Source of the DNA: Dehalococcoidia bacterium
GTDB taxonomy: Bacteria > Chloroflexota > Dehalococcoidia > Lucifugimonadales > JAGWBF01
NCBI GenBank assembly: GCA_021296025.1
Contig: JAGWBF010000018.1
Coordinates: forward strand, 1-31,842
Length of the DNA: 31,842 nt
Direction of reading: 5' to 3'
The position numbers were made by a program, and so were the translations under genes. Below the pieces are notes generated by a model. It worked only from the letters and a program-made list of their open reading frames with translations. It made no database searches and had not been told where the DNA came from. Shown piece after piece: positions 21,153 through 28,920 of the stretch. Each line of letters opens with the position of its first letter. Within the stretch, counting starts at the first letter, position 1.

Positions 21153-23006
21153 TTAGCTGGACTCCAGCTTCAGCAGCGCCATGAAAGCCTCCTGGGGAAG
21201 CTCCACTTTCCCTACCCGCTTGAGCCTCTTCTTTCCCTCTTTCTGCTTCTCGAGCAGCTTGCGCTTTCGGGTAACGTCACCCCCGTAGCACTTGGCCAGC
21301 ACATCTTTTCTAAGGGGCCTCACCGTTTCCCGGGCTATGATCCGGCTGCCTATGGCCGCTTGTATGGGTACGGCAAACAATTGCCGGGGAATCGCCTCAC
21401 GAAGCTTCTCAGCCAGCGTTCTGCCGTAGGCGTATGCCTTATCCTTGTGGACTATGAGGGAAAGCTCATCGACGGCTTCCTGGTTCAGAAGAATATCCAA
21501 CTTCACCAGCGGCCCAGCCCTGTAGCCGTCGAGAACATAATCAAGGGAGGCGTAGCCCTGGGTGCGGGACTTCAGCTGGTTGTAGAACTCGGCCAGCATC
21601 TCGGCCAGGGGCATCTGGTACTCCAGCATGATACGAGAACCCCCGTCTCGTTCGTCGTCGACATCATGGGATTCCTCCTGAGACCCTTCCCCCTGGATGT
21701 ACTCCATCCTGCGGAACTCCCCACGGCGGGCGGCCATCAGCTCCATTATGGCGCCGATGTACGTTCCAGGGGTCAGGATGGTAATGGCCAGCCATGGCTC
21801 TTGAATCTCCCTGATCTGTGCCACCGGAGGCAGCTTAGACGGGGTGTCCACTTCGACGATGGTTTCGTCGGTCATGTGGACCTTGTACGCAACACTGGGG
21901 GCAGTAGCCACTATATCCAGCCCATACTCCCGCTCCAGCCTCTCCTGTACGATGTCCATGTGAAGCAGCCCCAGGAAGCCGCATCTCAGGCCGAAGCCCA
22001 AAGCAAGGCTGTTCTCAGGCTCGAAAGTAAGGGCCGCATCGTTAAGCTGGAGCTTCTCCAAGGCTGCACGCAGGGCACGGTACTCCTGCCCATCGGCAGG
22101 GTACAAGCCTGAGAACACCATGGGCTTCAGGGGCACGTAGCCGGGCATCGGTTCCAAGGCCTGCCGTTCCTCAAGGGTGAAGGTCTCGCCGACGCTGCAC
22201 TCTCGGACATCCTTCAGGCCTGTTGCTATGTATCCTACCTGGCCAGCTTCCAAGGAATCTCGTCGCACAGGGTGGGGTGCGAACACTCCCACTTCCATGG
22301 CTTCAGTCTCCTTGAGAGTGGACATCAGCAGAATCCGATCGTTCCTGGATACTGCCCCCTCGAAAAGCCTCACATAGGCAACAATCCCCTTGTAGGGATT
22401 GTAAACTGAGTCGAAGACGAGAGCCCGCAAGGGCTGGTCAGACCGCCCCCGCGGAGGAGGGACCCGGTCAACAATGGCCTGGAGAATCTCTCCCACACCC
22501 ATGCCATCCTTTGCCGAAGCGAACAGTATCTCGTCGGGGGAGAACCCGAACACCTGGGTCAATTCACCAGCTACCTTATCAGGCTCTGCCTGGGGAAGGT
22601 CGATCTTGTTGATCACGGGTAGCAGGACCAGGTCAGCTTCCATAGCCAGGAAGGAGTTGGCCAGGGTCTGGGCTTCTATCCCTTGGCTGGCGTCCACAAC
22701 CAGGATGGCGCCTTCGCATGCCGCCAGGGAGCGGGAAACCTCGTAGCTGAAATCCACGTGGCCCGGGGTATCGATGAGGTTGAGCTGGTAATCCTGCCCA
22801 TCCTTGCTCCTGAAGGGCATGGATACCGCCTTGCCCTTGATGGTGATGCCCCTTTCCCGCTCCAGGTCCATCTGGTCAAGGAATTGGGCCTTCATCTCTT
22901 GGGAGGAAACGGTGCCTGTCTGTTCGAGGAAGCGGTCAGCTAAGGTGGACTTGCCGTGATCTATATGGGCGATGATACAGAAATTGCGTATGTGCTCTGG
23001 GTCCAT
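21153..23006 (-). CDS. lepA: Elongation factor 4 (LepA)
   Basis: This 617-residue translational GTPase acts on the ribosome, back-translocating or helping initiation and assembly; full length is normal for the family. The GTPase domain has the P-loop AHIDHGKST (residues 13-21), switch residues in ERERGITIKG, DTPGHVDFSYEVSRSL and NKIDLP. Then follow domains II and III, LGFGLRCGFLGLLHMDIVQERLEREY (in two blocks) and the LepA-specific C-terminal domain with CYGGDVTRKRKLLEKQKEGKK. The ATG at 23004-23006 has no strong ribosome site. The gene is separated from oppF by 71 bases that contain a 9-bp inverted repeat and no convincing promoter. Confidence 0.97.
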   Translation of the reverse strand: MDPEHIRNFCIIAHIDHGKSTLADRFLEQTGTVSSQEMKAQFLDQMDLERERGITIKGKAVSMPFRSKDGQDYQLNLIDTPGHVDFSYEVSRSLAACEGAILVVDASQGIEAQTLANSFLAMEADLVLLPVINKIDLPQAEPDKVAGELTQVFGFSPDEILFASAKDGMGVGEILQAIVDRVPPPRGRSDQPLRALVFDSVYNPYKGIVAYVRLFEGAVSRNDRILLMSTLKETEAMEVGVFAPHPVRRDSLEAGQVGYIATGLKDVRECSVGETFTLEERQALEPMPGYVPLKPMVFSGLYPADGQEYRALRAALEKLQLNDAALTFEPENSLALGFGLRCGFLGLLHMDIVQERLEREYGLDIVATAPSVAYKVHMTDETIVEVDTPSKLPPVAQIREIQEPWLAITILTPGTYIGAIMELMAARRGEFRRMEYIQGEGSQEESHDVDDERDGGSRIMLEYQMPLAEMLAEFYNQLKSRTQGYASLDYVLDGYRAGPLVKLDILLNQEAVDELSLIVHKDKAYAYGRTLAEKLREAIPRQLFAVPIQAAIGSRIIARETVRPLRKDVLAKCYGGDVTRKRKLLEKQKEGKKRLKRVGKVELPQEAFMALLKLESS

Positions 23007-23033
23007 CAGGAAACGTAAGGCAGTGAAGAACCG

Positions 23034-23070
23034 GGGAGGATGCTATTGCCTGTCAAATTTTCATCCTCCC
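23034..23070 (-). terminator. Inverted repeat between oppF and lepA, possible terminator
   Basis: GGGAGGATG (23034-23042) and CATCCTCCC (23062-23070) form a perfect 9-bp stem with a 19-base loop, 8 bases beyond the oppF stop codon on the minus strand. No T-run follows, so it is either a weak terminator or an mRNA-stability stem ahead of lepA. Confidence 0.4.
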
Positions 23071-23077
23071 ACATCGA

Positions 23078-24121
23078 TCACGCCAACTGGTAAGTGGGGG
23101 TACCGTACCCGGGCACATTGATGCAGGAGACCCAGTGACCCGGCTTGATCTCTCGCACCTCGGGCATCTCCTCCATGCACTCAGGGGACACCGACGAGCA
23201 CCTGGGATGGAAGACGCAGCCCGCAGGAGGATTCAGGGGGCTGGGGACCTCGCCGGACAGGAGTATCCTCTCACGTTGGGCATCTATTATCGGGTCAGGT
23301 ATGGGCACCGCCGAGAGCAGCGCCTTGGTGTAGGGGTGGAGGGGGTCTGCATAGATGTCGTTTCGGTCGGCAATCTCTACGATGTGGCCCAGGTACATCA
23401 CAGCAACGCGGTCGCTTATGTGGCGCACAACCGACAGATCGTGGGCAATGAACAGGTAGGTCAGGGAGAACTGCTCTTGCAGGTCCTCAAGCAGGTTGAT
23501 GACCTGGGCTTGAATGGACACGTCCAAGGCCGAAACCGGCTCGTCGCACACCATGAACTCCGGGTTAACGGCAAGGGCTCGCGCCACGCCGATCCTCTGA
23601 CGCTGACCACCGCTGAACTCGTGGGGGAAACGGTCGGCCATGTACCGGTTTAGTCCGACGATATCCAGGAGCTCACCCACCCGCTCCTTGTACTCCGCCT
23701 TGCTCTTGGCCAACCCGTGAACGACCAATGGTTCTCCGATGATGGCCCCGGCGGTCATCCTGGGGTTTAGCGAACTGTAGGGGTCCTGGAATATGATCTG
23801 CATCTGGCGCCGCATTGGACGCATGTTCCGATTGTTCAAAGTACAAAGGTCAACGCCATGAAAGATGATCCTGCCCGCGGTGGGTTTGTACAACTGGAGC
23901 ACGCAGCGCCCCGTAGTGGTCTTTCCACATCCGCTCTCTCCCACCAACCCCAAGGTCTCGCCCTTCCGAACGAAGAAGCTGACATCATCCACAGCCTTGA
24001 TGTCGGCGACAGTTTTTTGTAAGAAGATGCCGGCCGTTACCGGGAAGTACATCTTCAGGTTCTGGACTTCCAGCAGGTAATCTTGGTTGTGCCCATTCCC
24101 GTTTTGCTGAAGCTGGGTCAT
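23078..24121 (-). CDS. oppF: Oligopeptide/dipeptide ABC transporter ATP-binding protein (OppF/DppF-like)
   Basis: This 347-residue ATPase subunit of a peptide or nickel-type ABC importer acts at the inner face of the membrane. Walker A is GESGCGKTT (about residues 60-68), the Q-loop is IIFQDPYSSLNPR, the signature is FSGGQRQR, Walker B is FMVCDEPVSALD, and the switch His is in IAHDLSVV. The C-terminal oligo_HPY extension with a conserved Cys cluster (GCVFHPRCSSVSPECMEEMPE, split by several residues) marks the peptide-transporter branch. The ATG at 24119-24121 lies 12 bases after oppD. No solute-binding protein or permease is encoded here, so the pair must serve subunits encoded elsewhere. Confidence 0.92.
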   Translation of the reverse strand: MTQLQQNGNGHNQDYLLEVQNLKMYFPVTAGIFLQKTVADIKAVDDVSFFVRKGETLGLVGESGCGKTTTGRCVLQLYKPTAGRIIFHGVDLCTLNNRNMRPMRRQMQIIFQDPYSSLNPRMTAGAIIGEPLVVHGLAKSKAEYKERVGELLDIVGLNRYMADRFPHEFSGGQRQRIGVARALAVNPEFMVCDEPVSALDVSIQAQVINLLEDLQEQFSLTYLFIAHDLSVVRHISDRVAVMYLGHIVEIADRNDIYADPLHPYTKALLSAVPIPDPIIDAQRERILLSGEVPSPLNPPAGCVFHPRCSSVSPECMEEMPEVREIKPGHWVSCINVPGYGTPTYQLA

Positions 24122-24133
24122 CAGTCGCTCTCC

Positions 24134-25120
24134 TTAGGATGCTGGGGCCAGTTGGCTAGACACGTAGCAGGCCGAAGAATGGCCGTCGGTGATGTGTTCC
24201 AGCGGGGGGGTCTCCTCGGCGCACTGGTCGATGGCGTAGCGGCATCGTTCCCGGAAGGAGCACCCCATGGGGATGTTCACCAAGTCAGGCGGTTGTCCCT
24301 CAATGGGGTCCAACTTTTCGGTCCTCGGCAGGTCGAGCCTGGGAACCGAATTCAGCAAGCCAAGGGTATAGGGGTGCCGGGGATCTCGGTAAATGTCCTG
24401 GGCGTTGCCCCTCTCTATGATCTTCCCGGCATACATGATGTTTACCCTATCAGCGTAACGGGCCACCACACCAAGGTTATGGGTGATCACAATGAGCGCC
24501 ACGCCATATTCCCTGCTCAGGCCCTTCATAAGCTCCAGTATCTGGGCCTGGATGGTAACATCCAGCGCCGTCGTGGGCTCGTCGGCAATGATGAGCCGGG
24601 GATTGCAGCTGAGGGCCATTGCGATCATCACCCTCTGTCTCATACCGCCGCTGAATTGGTGAGGGAACTGCTTTACCCGCCTCTCCGGGTCGGGAATGCC
24701 CACTTGGTCCAGACGCCGGACGGCTTCTTTACCGGCATCCGACCTGCTCATTCCTAGGTGCAGCTGCAGGGTTTCCGTTAGCTGCCTTTCGACGGAAAGC
24801 ACCGGGTTAAGGGAAGTCATAGGCTCCTGGAACACCATGGAAATCTGGTGGCCCCTGATCCTTCGCATCTGGGTCGAGTTCATCTTCAACAGGTCTTCGC
24901 CATTGAAAATGATTTCGCCTTCAACGATCTTGCCTGGGGGGTCCGGAATCAGGCGCATAATCGAGAGGGCGCTGACGCTCTTTCCACAACCACTCTCACC
25001 AACCAAGCCCAGGGTCTCCCCTTCTTCCAGGTCATAAGACACACCGTCCACAGCCTTGACCACTCCACCAAAGGTGAAGAAATGAGTCTTAAGGTCCCGG
25101 ACCTCCAGCAAGGTTGCCAT
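24134..25120 (-). CDS. oppD: Oligopeptide/dipeptide ABC transporter ATP-binding protein (OppD/DppD-like)
   Basis: This is the partner ATPase of the downstream oppF-like subunit, about 328 residues from ATG 25118-25120, which follows GAGGA. An upstream in-frame start at 25159 has no ribosome site and lies closer to the tRNA end. Walker A is GESGCGKS, the Q-loop is SMVFQEPMTSLNP, the signature is FSGGMRQR, Walker B is RLIIADEPTTALD, and the switch is VITHNLGVV. The oligo_HPY C-terminus has CSFRERCRYAIDQC. It begins 73 bases after tRNA-Leu on the same strand with no clear promoter of its own, so read-through from the tRNA promoter may drive oppDF. Confidence 0.92.
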   Translation of the reverse strand: MATLLEVRDLKTHFFTFGGVVKAVDGVSYDLEEGETLGLVGESGCGKSVSALSIMRLIPDPPGKIVEGEIIFNGEDLLKMNSTQMRRIRGHQISMVFQEPMTSLNPVLSVERQLTETLQLHLGMSRSDAGKEAVRRLDQVGIPDPERRVKQFPHQFSGGMRQRVMIAMALSCNPRLIIADEPTTALDVTIQAQILELMKGLSREYGVALIVITHNLGVVARYADRVNIMYAGKIIERGNAQDIYRDPRHPYTLGLLNSVPRLDLPRTEKLDPIEGQPPDLVNIPMGCSFRERCRYAIDQCAEETPPLEHITDGHSSACYVSSQLAPAS

Positions 25121-25193
25121 AGAATGTCCTCGCACACTTTTAGGATACAAGCTGAACATTTGACGACAGGATGCCCAGCCTGGTACCCACTCA

Positions 25194-25278
25194 TGGTGGG
25201 GAAGGGGAGACTCGAACTCCCACGCTTTTCAGCACATGATCCTAAGTCATGCTCGTCTACCAGTTCCGACACTTCCCC
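25194..25278 (-). tRNA. tRNA-Leu (anticodon UAG)
   Basis: Acceptor strands GGGGAAG (25272-25278 complement) and CTTCCCC (25198-25204 complement) pair fully. The anticodon stem CATGA/TCATG holds the loop CTTAGGA, giving anticodon TAG, which reads CUN leucine codons. A class II long variable arm follows, and the T arm is GGGAG-TTCGAGT-CTCCC. Discriminator A and a template-encoded CCA end at 25194. It lies 19 bases downstream of tRNA-Lys. Confidence 0.95.
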
Positions 25279-25297
25279 AAAGGGGATTCCAACGAAT

Positions 25298-25373
25298 TGG
25301 TGACCCGCCTCGGGGTCGAACCGAGAACCTACGGATTAAGAGTCCGTTGCTCTGCCAGTTGAGCTAGCGGGCC
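25298..25373 (-). tRNA. tRNA-Lys (anticodon CUU)
   Basis: This is a 76-base cloverleaf. The acceptor is GGCCCGC/GCGGGTC with one G-U pair, the D arm is AGCTCAACTGGCAGAGC, and the anticodon stem ACGGA/TCCGT holds loop CTCTTAA, giving anticodon CTT. The T arm is CTCGG-TTCGACC-CCGAG, and the discriminator A is followed by encoded CCA. It is first in the tRNA pair behind the promoter at 25421-25449. Confidence 0.95.
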
Positions 25374-25420
25374 TCAGCGCTTCCGCAAGTAGGCGCAAGT
25401 CTACTCACAAAGGTTCCCTG

Positions 25421-25449
25421 AGACTAGCAAGGCAGGCCTCGTTTGTCAA
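25421..25449 (-). promoter_or_regulatory. Promoter of the tRNA-Lys/tRNA-Leu unit
   Basis: On the minus strand a perfect TTGACA (25444-25449) and TAGTCT (25421-25426) are separated by 17 bases. The tRNA-Lys 5' end lies about 40 bases beyond the expected transcription start. Confidence 0.7.
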
Positions 25450-25543
25450 CCATGCCAGCTTTGGCCCCAACTAGAATCCAGCGCATACGAAGCTTCAGCC
25501 CAGACCTGCTGCGCCAACCTGGGCGGCGCTCATTTGAGACGGA

Positions 25544-26278
25544 TCACCTCCCATGTTCGAGTCGGTCAACCAAGGGCGCGGGCAAGCCTGCCCTGCGCAT
25601 TTTCTCCTGGGTGGCTGATATGTCGTAGGCAACGCGGCGTCTTTCTACGCTTTCAGCTTCAGAATCGTATATAACGTAGCTGGGCCTCGGGTCGCCGTCC
25701 CTGGGCTGACCCACTCCTCCGGGATTTATGATCAGCCGGTCTTCCCCAAGACCGACCTTGGTGTCCAAGGGAAAGGGCGCAAACCCTCCCCTCTCTCCCC
25801 CCTCAACACACAGGAAGGGTATGTGGGAATGCCCCACCAGGCAGTAGGGAGTGGTCATGCGCTGGAAAGTTGCCCCGGCCGCCTCGGCCGACATCAGGTA
25901 CTCCCAGACGGGGGACCTCAGGGAGCCGTGGACGAGGGTGAACTTTCCAATCCCCACCACCAGGGGAAGGTCTCCCAGGAAGCCCGCCTCCTCGGAGGAC
26001 AGCTGGGCTGCGGTCCAGTGGGCGGCGTGGGCTGCTGCATAGTTGAACTCCTCGGTGCCCATCTTGCCGATGGCGGCCAAGTCATGATTGCCGGCTATGC
26101 AGACGTAGCTGGGAAACTCCCGGACCAGCCGTAAGCACTCACCGGGATCTGGGCCATAGCCCACCGTGTCTCCCAAGCACCACAGCTCGCCGATATCTCC
26201 GTCCCGTCCAGCGTCTTCCACCACCGCCGTAAGGGCTTCCAGGTTGGAGTGAATGTCCGATACTACCAGGATTCGCAT
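25544..26278 (-). CDS. Metallophosphoesterase (YfcE/MJ0936-like)
   Basis: This 244-residue calcineurin-like phosphoesterase has the full set of metal-binding blocks: VSDIHSNLEAL at the N-terminus, CLGDTVGYGPDPGECL, GNHDLAA, LVHGS, and GHSHIPF. INPGGVGQPRDGDPR is the typical end of the DUF-type small phosphodiesterase branch that includes YfcE and MJ0936. The natural substrate is unknown; cyclic nucleotides, dinucleoside polyphosphates or phosphoproteins are all reported for relatives. The ATG at 26276-26278 follows AAAGGGG. A perfect TATAAT at 26321-26326 marks its promoter, divergent from thiL. Confidence 0.9.
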   Translation of the reverse strand: MRILVVSDIHSNLEALTAVVEDAGRDGDIGELWCLGDTVGYGPDPGECLRLVREFPSYVCIAGNHDLAAIGKMGTEEFNYAAAHAAHWTAAQLSSEEAGFLGDLPLVVGIGKFTLVHGSLRSPVWEYLMSAEAAGATFQRMTTPYCLVGHSHIPFLCVEGGERGGFAPFPLDTKVGLGEDRLIINPGGVGQPRDGDPRPSYVIYDSEAESVERRRVAYDISATQEKMRRAGLPAPLVDRLEHGR

Positions 26279-26320
26279 AGGCCCCTTTGCATGCCGAGCT
26301 GACCAACACGGTCAACCAGC

Positions 26321-26326
26321 ATTATA
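26321..26326 (-). promoter_or_regulatory. -10 box of the metallophosphoesterase promoter
   Basis: A perfect TATAAT lies on the minus strand, with only a poor -35 match (TCGTCC) at 17 bases. It gives a leader of about 35 bases with AAAGGGG before the ATG at 26278. Confidence 0.45.
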
Positions 26327-26386
26327 TACGCCGACTGCGCCCGGGACGATCCAGACTATGGGTCCTGCCTCCCGAGCTCACGCTCC

Positions 26387-26415
26387 TTGAGACGGCGGCT
26401 GGCACCAGCTATAAT
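26387..26415 (+). promoter_or_regulatory. Promoter of the thiL-tsaE operon (near-leaderless)
   Basis: TTGAGA (26387-26392) and a perfect TATAAT (26410-26415) are 17 bases apart. The ATG of thiL begins at 26424, only 9 bases after the -10, which is where transcription should start. No ribosome site lies between. Confidence 0.75.
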
Positions 26416-26423
26416 TCCATGCG

Positions 26424-27458
26424 ATGAAGGTGAGCGAACTTGGCGAGTTCGGTCTTATCAACGTGCTGAACGAGGTTGTCCAAACCTCCAACCAGGGCAC
26501 GGACAACTCCTCTCCCCTTGGGTTCGAGCTTAAGGTAGGCATCGGGGACGACACCGCCGTCTGGCACTCGTCAGGCACCCACGGCCTGTACACGACGGAC
26601 ACCGTCGTAGAGGGGGTGCACTTCACCAGGGCGACCACACCCTGGCGCGACCTGGGGTGGAAGCTCATGGCCGCCAACGTCAGCGACATCGCCTCCATGG
26701 GAGGCCTGTGCCTCTACGCCCTGGTGACCCTCGGCCTCCCCCCGGACACCGATGTGGACGACCTGCGGGCCCTCTACCAGGGCATGGCAGATCTAGGGAA
26801 CCGGTACGGCGTGAAGGTCGCGGGAGGAGACATAGTGCGTTCTCCCGTTGCTTTTGCGACGGTGGCCCTGACCGGGGCTGCAGAAAGGCCCCCCATGCTC
26901 CGCTCCAAGGCGTTGCCCGGGTACCAGGTGGCGGTGACGGGCTACGTCGGTTCGTCAGCAGCGGGGCTGGAGGTGCTGTTAAGCGGCACGCCGGCCAATT
27001 CCGAGGCGGTCGAACTTCTGGTCTCTGCCCACAGGCGTCCCGAACCCTGTATTAAAGAGGGACGCATCCTGCTGATGCACGGCGTGGCCGCAGCCATGGA
27101 CGTCAGCGACGGGCTGGCCGACGACCTGTCAAAGCTGTGCACAGCCAGCGGTGTTTCGGCGACCATCGAAGCCGGCGATGTCCCCATGCACCCCGCCCTG
27201 CAGGAGGTTTTCCCTGAACGCTGCCTGGACATGGCCCTGGGAGGAGGCGAGGACTACAAGCTGGTCTTCGCCGCCGATGAGAATCTTATGGCCGAGGTCA
27301 TCCCCCTTCTTTCGCCATCGGCAGCCGTGATCGGGCGCATCACCGCCGGGGACCAAGGCCGGGTAAGGGTGGTTGATTCCAGAAGCGGCACCCAAGAAGA
27401 GCTTACCCCACGGGGATGGGACCATTTCAAGTCGCCATCCACAACAGAGGCAAATTAG
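26424..27458 (+). CDS. thiL: Thiamine-monophosphate kinase
   Basis: ThiL phosphorylates thiamine phosphate to thiamine diphosphate with ATP, the last step of cofactor synthesis. The 344-residue length suits the family. Motifs are GEFGLIN (usually GEF-x-LI), VGIGDDTAVW, TTDTVVEGVHF, AANVSDIASMGG, VAGGDIVRSP, AMDVSDGLADDL and LGGGEDYKLVF; the paired Asp residues are Mg/ATP ligands in the PurM-like fold. The start at 26424 is fixed by the promoter just upstream and the MKVSELGEFG N-terminus. The stop lies two bases before the tsaE start, implying coupling. No other thiamine gene is in the window. Confidence 0.95.
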   Translation: MKVSELGEFGLINVLNEVVQTSNQGTDNSSPLGFELKVGIGDDTAVWHSSGTHGLYTTDTVVEGVHFTRATTPWRDLGWKLMAANVSDIASMGGLCLYALVTLGLPPDTDVDDLRALYQGMADLGNRYGVKVAGGDIVRSPVAFATVALTGAAERPPMLRSKALPGYQVAVTGYVGSSAAGLEVLLSGTPANSEAVELLVSAHRRPEPCIKEGRILLMHGVAAAMDVSDGLADDLSKLCTASGVSATIEAGDVPMHPALQEVFPERCLDMALGGGEDYKLVFAADENLMAEVIPLLSPSAAVIGRITAGDQGRVRVVDSRSGTQEELTPRGWDHFKSPSTTEAN

Positions 27459-27460
27459 CG

Positions 27461-27961
27461 ATGGCTTCGCCGTCGGATACTTTGACCGAAACCCTGTACC
27501 TGGCCAGCTCGGGGCCGGAGGTTACCCAGGAGATCGGAAAGGTGCTGGGCCGGGAATCCCGGCCGGGGGCCATCTACCTGTTGACGGGAGAGCTGGGGGC
27601 GGGCAAGACCTGCCTGACCCAGGGAATAGCCCAGGGCCTGGAGGTCCCAGGCTACGTGCGGAGCCCCACCTTCGTCATGGTGACCCGGTCGATAGGCAAG
27701 CTGACACTCCACCATATCGACCTGTACAGGGTCGAGGATTCCTTCGAGGCCTTGGACCTTGGTCTGGAGGAGCTGATGTACGGCGATGGTGTTTGTGTGG
27801 TGGAGTGGGCGGAACGGGCCGCCGACATCTTCCCCGAAGAGTCGGTGAGCATATCGATCGACTACGGGGGATCTGAGACGGAGCGTTCCATCAACCTGAC
27901 CGCACCAGCGGGGGTCATAGCCAACTTCCGCGATGCACTAGAGGAATACATCGTTGCTTAG
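27461..27961 (+). CDS. tsaE: tRNA threonylcarbamoyladenosine biosynthesis ATPase TsaE
   Basis: This ATPase of the TsaBDE complex makes threonylcarbamoyladenosine at position 37 of ANN-decoding tRNAs. It has about 166 residues from ATG 27461, which follows GAGG and lies 2 bases after thiL; an earlier in-frame ATG at 27416 would overlap thiL. The P-loop is LLTGELGAGKTCLTQGIA (about residues 39-56). SPTFVMVTRS is the switch region, HHIDLYRVEDSFEALDLGLEE is family-typical, and VCVVEWAERA is the W-x-E block. TsaB follows after a 220-base gap occupied by repeats. Confidence 0.93.
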   Translation: MASPSDTLTETLYLASSGPEVTQEIGKVLGRESRPGAIYLLTGELGAGKTCLTQGIAQGLEVPGYVRSPTFVMVTRSIGKLTLHHIDLYRVEDSFEALDLGLEELMYGDGVCVVEWAERAADIFPEESVSISIDYGGSETERSINLTAPAGVIANFRDALEEYIVA

Positions 27962-28000
27962 CGCCAAGGCATTTCGCAATTGGGAACCCTTTAACAACCT

Positions 28001-28057
28001 CGTCGTTCCCGCGGATGCGGGAACCTGCGTAGATTCCCGTTTGCACGGGAATGACGG
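28001..28057. repeat. Composite palindromic (REP-like) element between tsaE and tsaB
   Basis: Two hairpins stand side by side: GTTCCCGC-GGAT-GCGGGAAC (28005-28024) and ATTCCCGT-TTGC-ACGGGAAT (28033-28052). They are flanked by outer CGTC (28001-28004) and GACG (28053-28056), so the whole element is also an inverted repeat. A degraded third unit with the same GGACTCCCGC...GTGACGG pattern lies at about 28081-28108. The form matches the widespread bacterial interspersed repeats ending in GGGAATGACGG. Confidence 0.7.
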
Positions 28058-28181
28058 TGAGCAGCACAGCGGTGGCCGCGTGGACTCCCGCTCGCCCAGA
28101 AGTGACGGAGGTGGGGATCGGGAAACAGGGGGTTATGTAGGACTCTTCCACCCGACGATGCCAGAGGAGTACAACTAGAGA

Positions 28182-28883
28182 GTGCTGCTGGCCATCGACA
28201 CATCCACCAGGTCGGGAGGCGTAGCCCTGTGGGACAACGGCGTGACCGTAGCCTCCATGAGCTGGCGCTCGACCTATCACCACTCCGAGGAACTTATGCC
28301 CGCCATAAGCTCATTACTGTCCAGCAGAAGGGTGTCCATACGGGACCTGCAGGGCATAGGGGTAGCCCTGGGACCTGGCGGGTTCAGCGCTCTGCGGGTG
28401 GGACTCAGCACAGCCAAGGGACTGGCGATGCCCATTGGGCTGCCCATGGTCGGCGTCGGCACCCTGGAAGCGGAAGCCTACCCCTGGCGTGCGGTTGGCA
28501 TGGCGGTGCAGCCAATTCTGGACTTAGGACGGGGCAACCTGGCTACGGCCCGCTTCGCTCATGAGGGCGCAGGCTGGAGGAAGGTGGCCGACGAGAGCAT
28601 CACCACCCCCGACGACCTCCTGGCATCGTTGCAGGGAGCAGGGCCAACCATCCTGTGCGGGGAAGGTGTGCCGTCATACCAGGATACGCTGAGGGACGGA
28701 CTGCCCGCGGGCAGCATGCTCGTGCCCTTCACCACCTCTACGTCGAGGCTTACGGCCCTGGGAGAGATGGCCGAATCCAAGCTCTCGGAGGGAGAGGCGA
28801 CGTCAATGGCAGGCCTGGAACCCCTCTACCTCCGGCCTCCTAATATCGGTCCTCCCAAGACCCTCAAAAGAATTCAGCTCTAG
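28182..28883 (+). CDS. tsaB: tRNA threonylcarbamoyladenosine biosynthesis protein TsaB
   Basis: TsaB is the pseudo-enzyme partner that holds TsaD in the t6A complex. It has 233 residues, from a GTG start at 28182-28184 (GAGGAG lies 13 bases upstream). The N-terminal MLLAIDTSTRSGGVALW is typical, as are HHSEELMPAI and GVALGPGGFSALRVGLSTAKGLA (usually GPGSFTGLRIG). The C-terminal LEPLYLRPP is the conserved family end. It lies 220 bases after tsaE and 37 bases before ndk. tsaD is not in the window. Confidence 0.92.
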   Translation: MLLAIDTSTRSGGVALWDNGVTVASMSWRSTYHHSEELMPAISSLLSSRRVSIRDLQGIGVALGPGGFSALRVGLSTAKGLAMPIGLPMVGVGTLEAEAYPWRAVGMAVQPILDLGRGNLATARFAHEGAGWRKVADESITTPDDLLASLQGAGPTILCGEGVPSYQDTLRDGLPAGSMLVPFTTSTSRLTALGEMAESKLSEGEATSMAGLEPLYLRPPNIGPPKTLKRIQL

Positions 28884-28920
28884 AATTCACACCGAAATAG
28901 CCCATAGAAAGAGAAAATAA

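Noticed and set aside
23051..23056. TTGACA (minus strand) as -35 of a lepA promoter
   Set aside because: No acceptable -10 box lies 15-19 bases downstream; the sequence there is GC-rich, and the hexamer lies in the loop of the inverted repeat.
24949..25272. Minus-strand frame across tRNA-Leu and the start of oppD
   Set aside because: It translates the tRNA itself and the out-of-frame 5' end of oppD; no ribosome site or family match.
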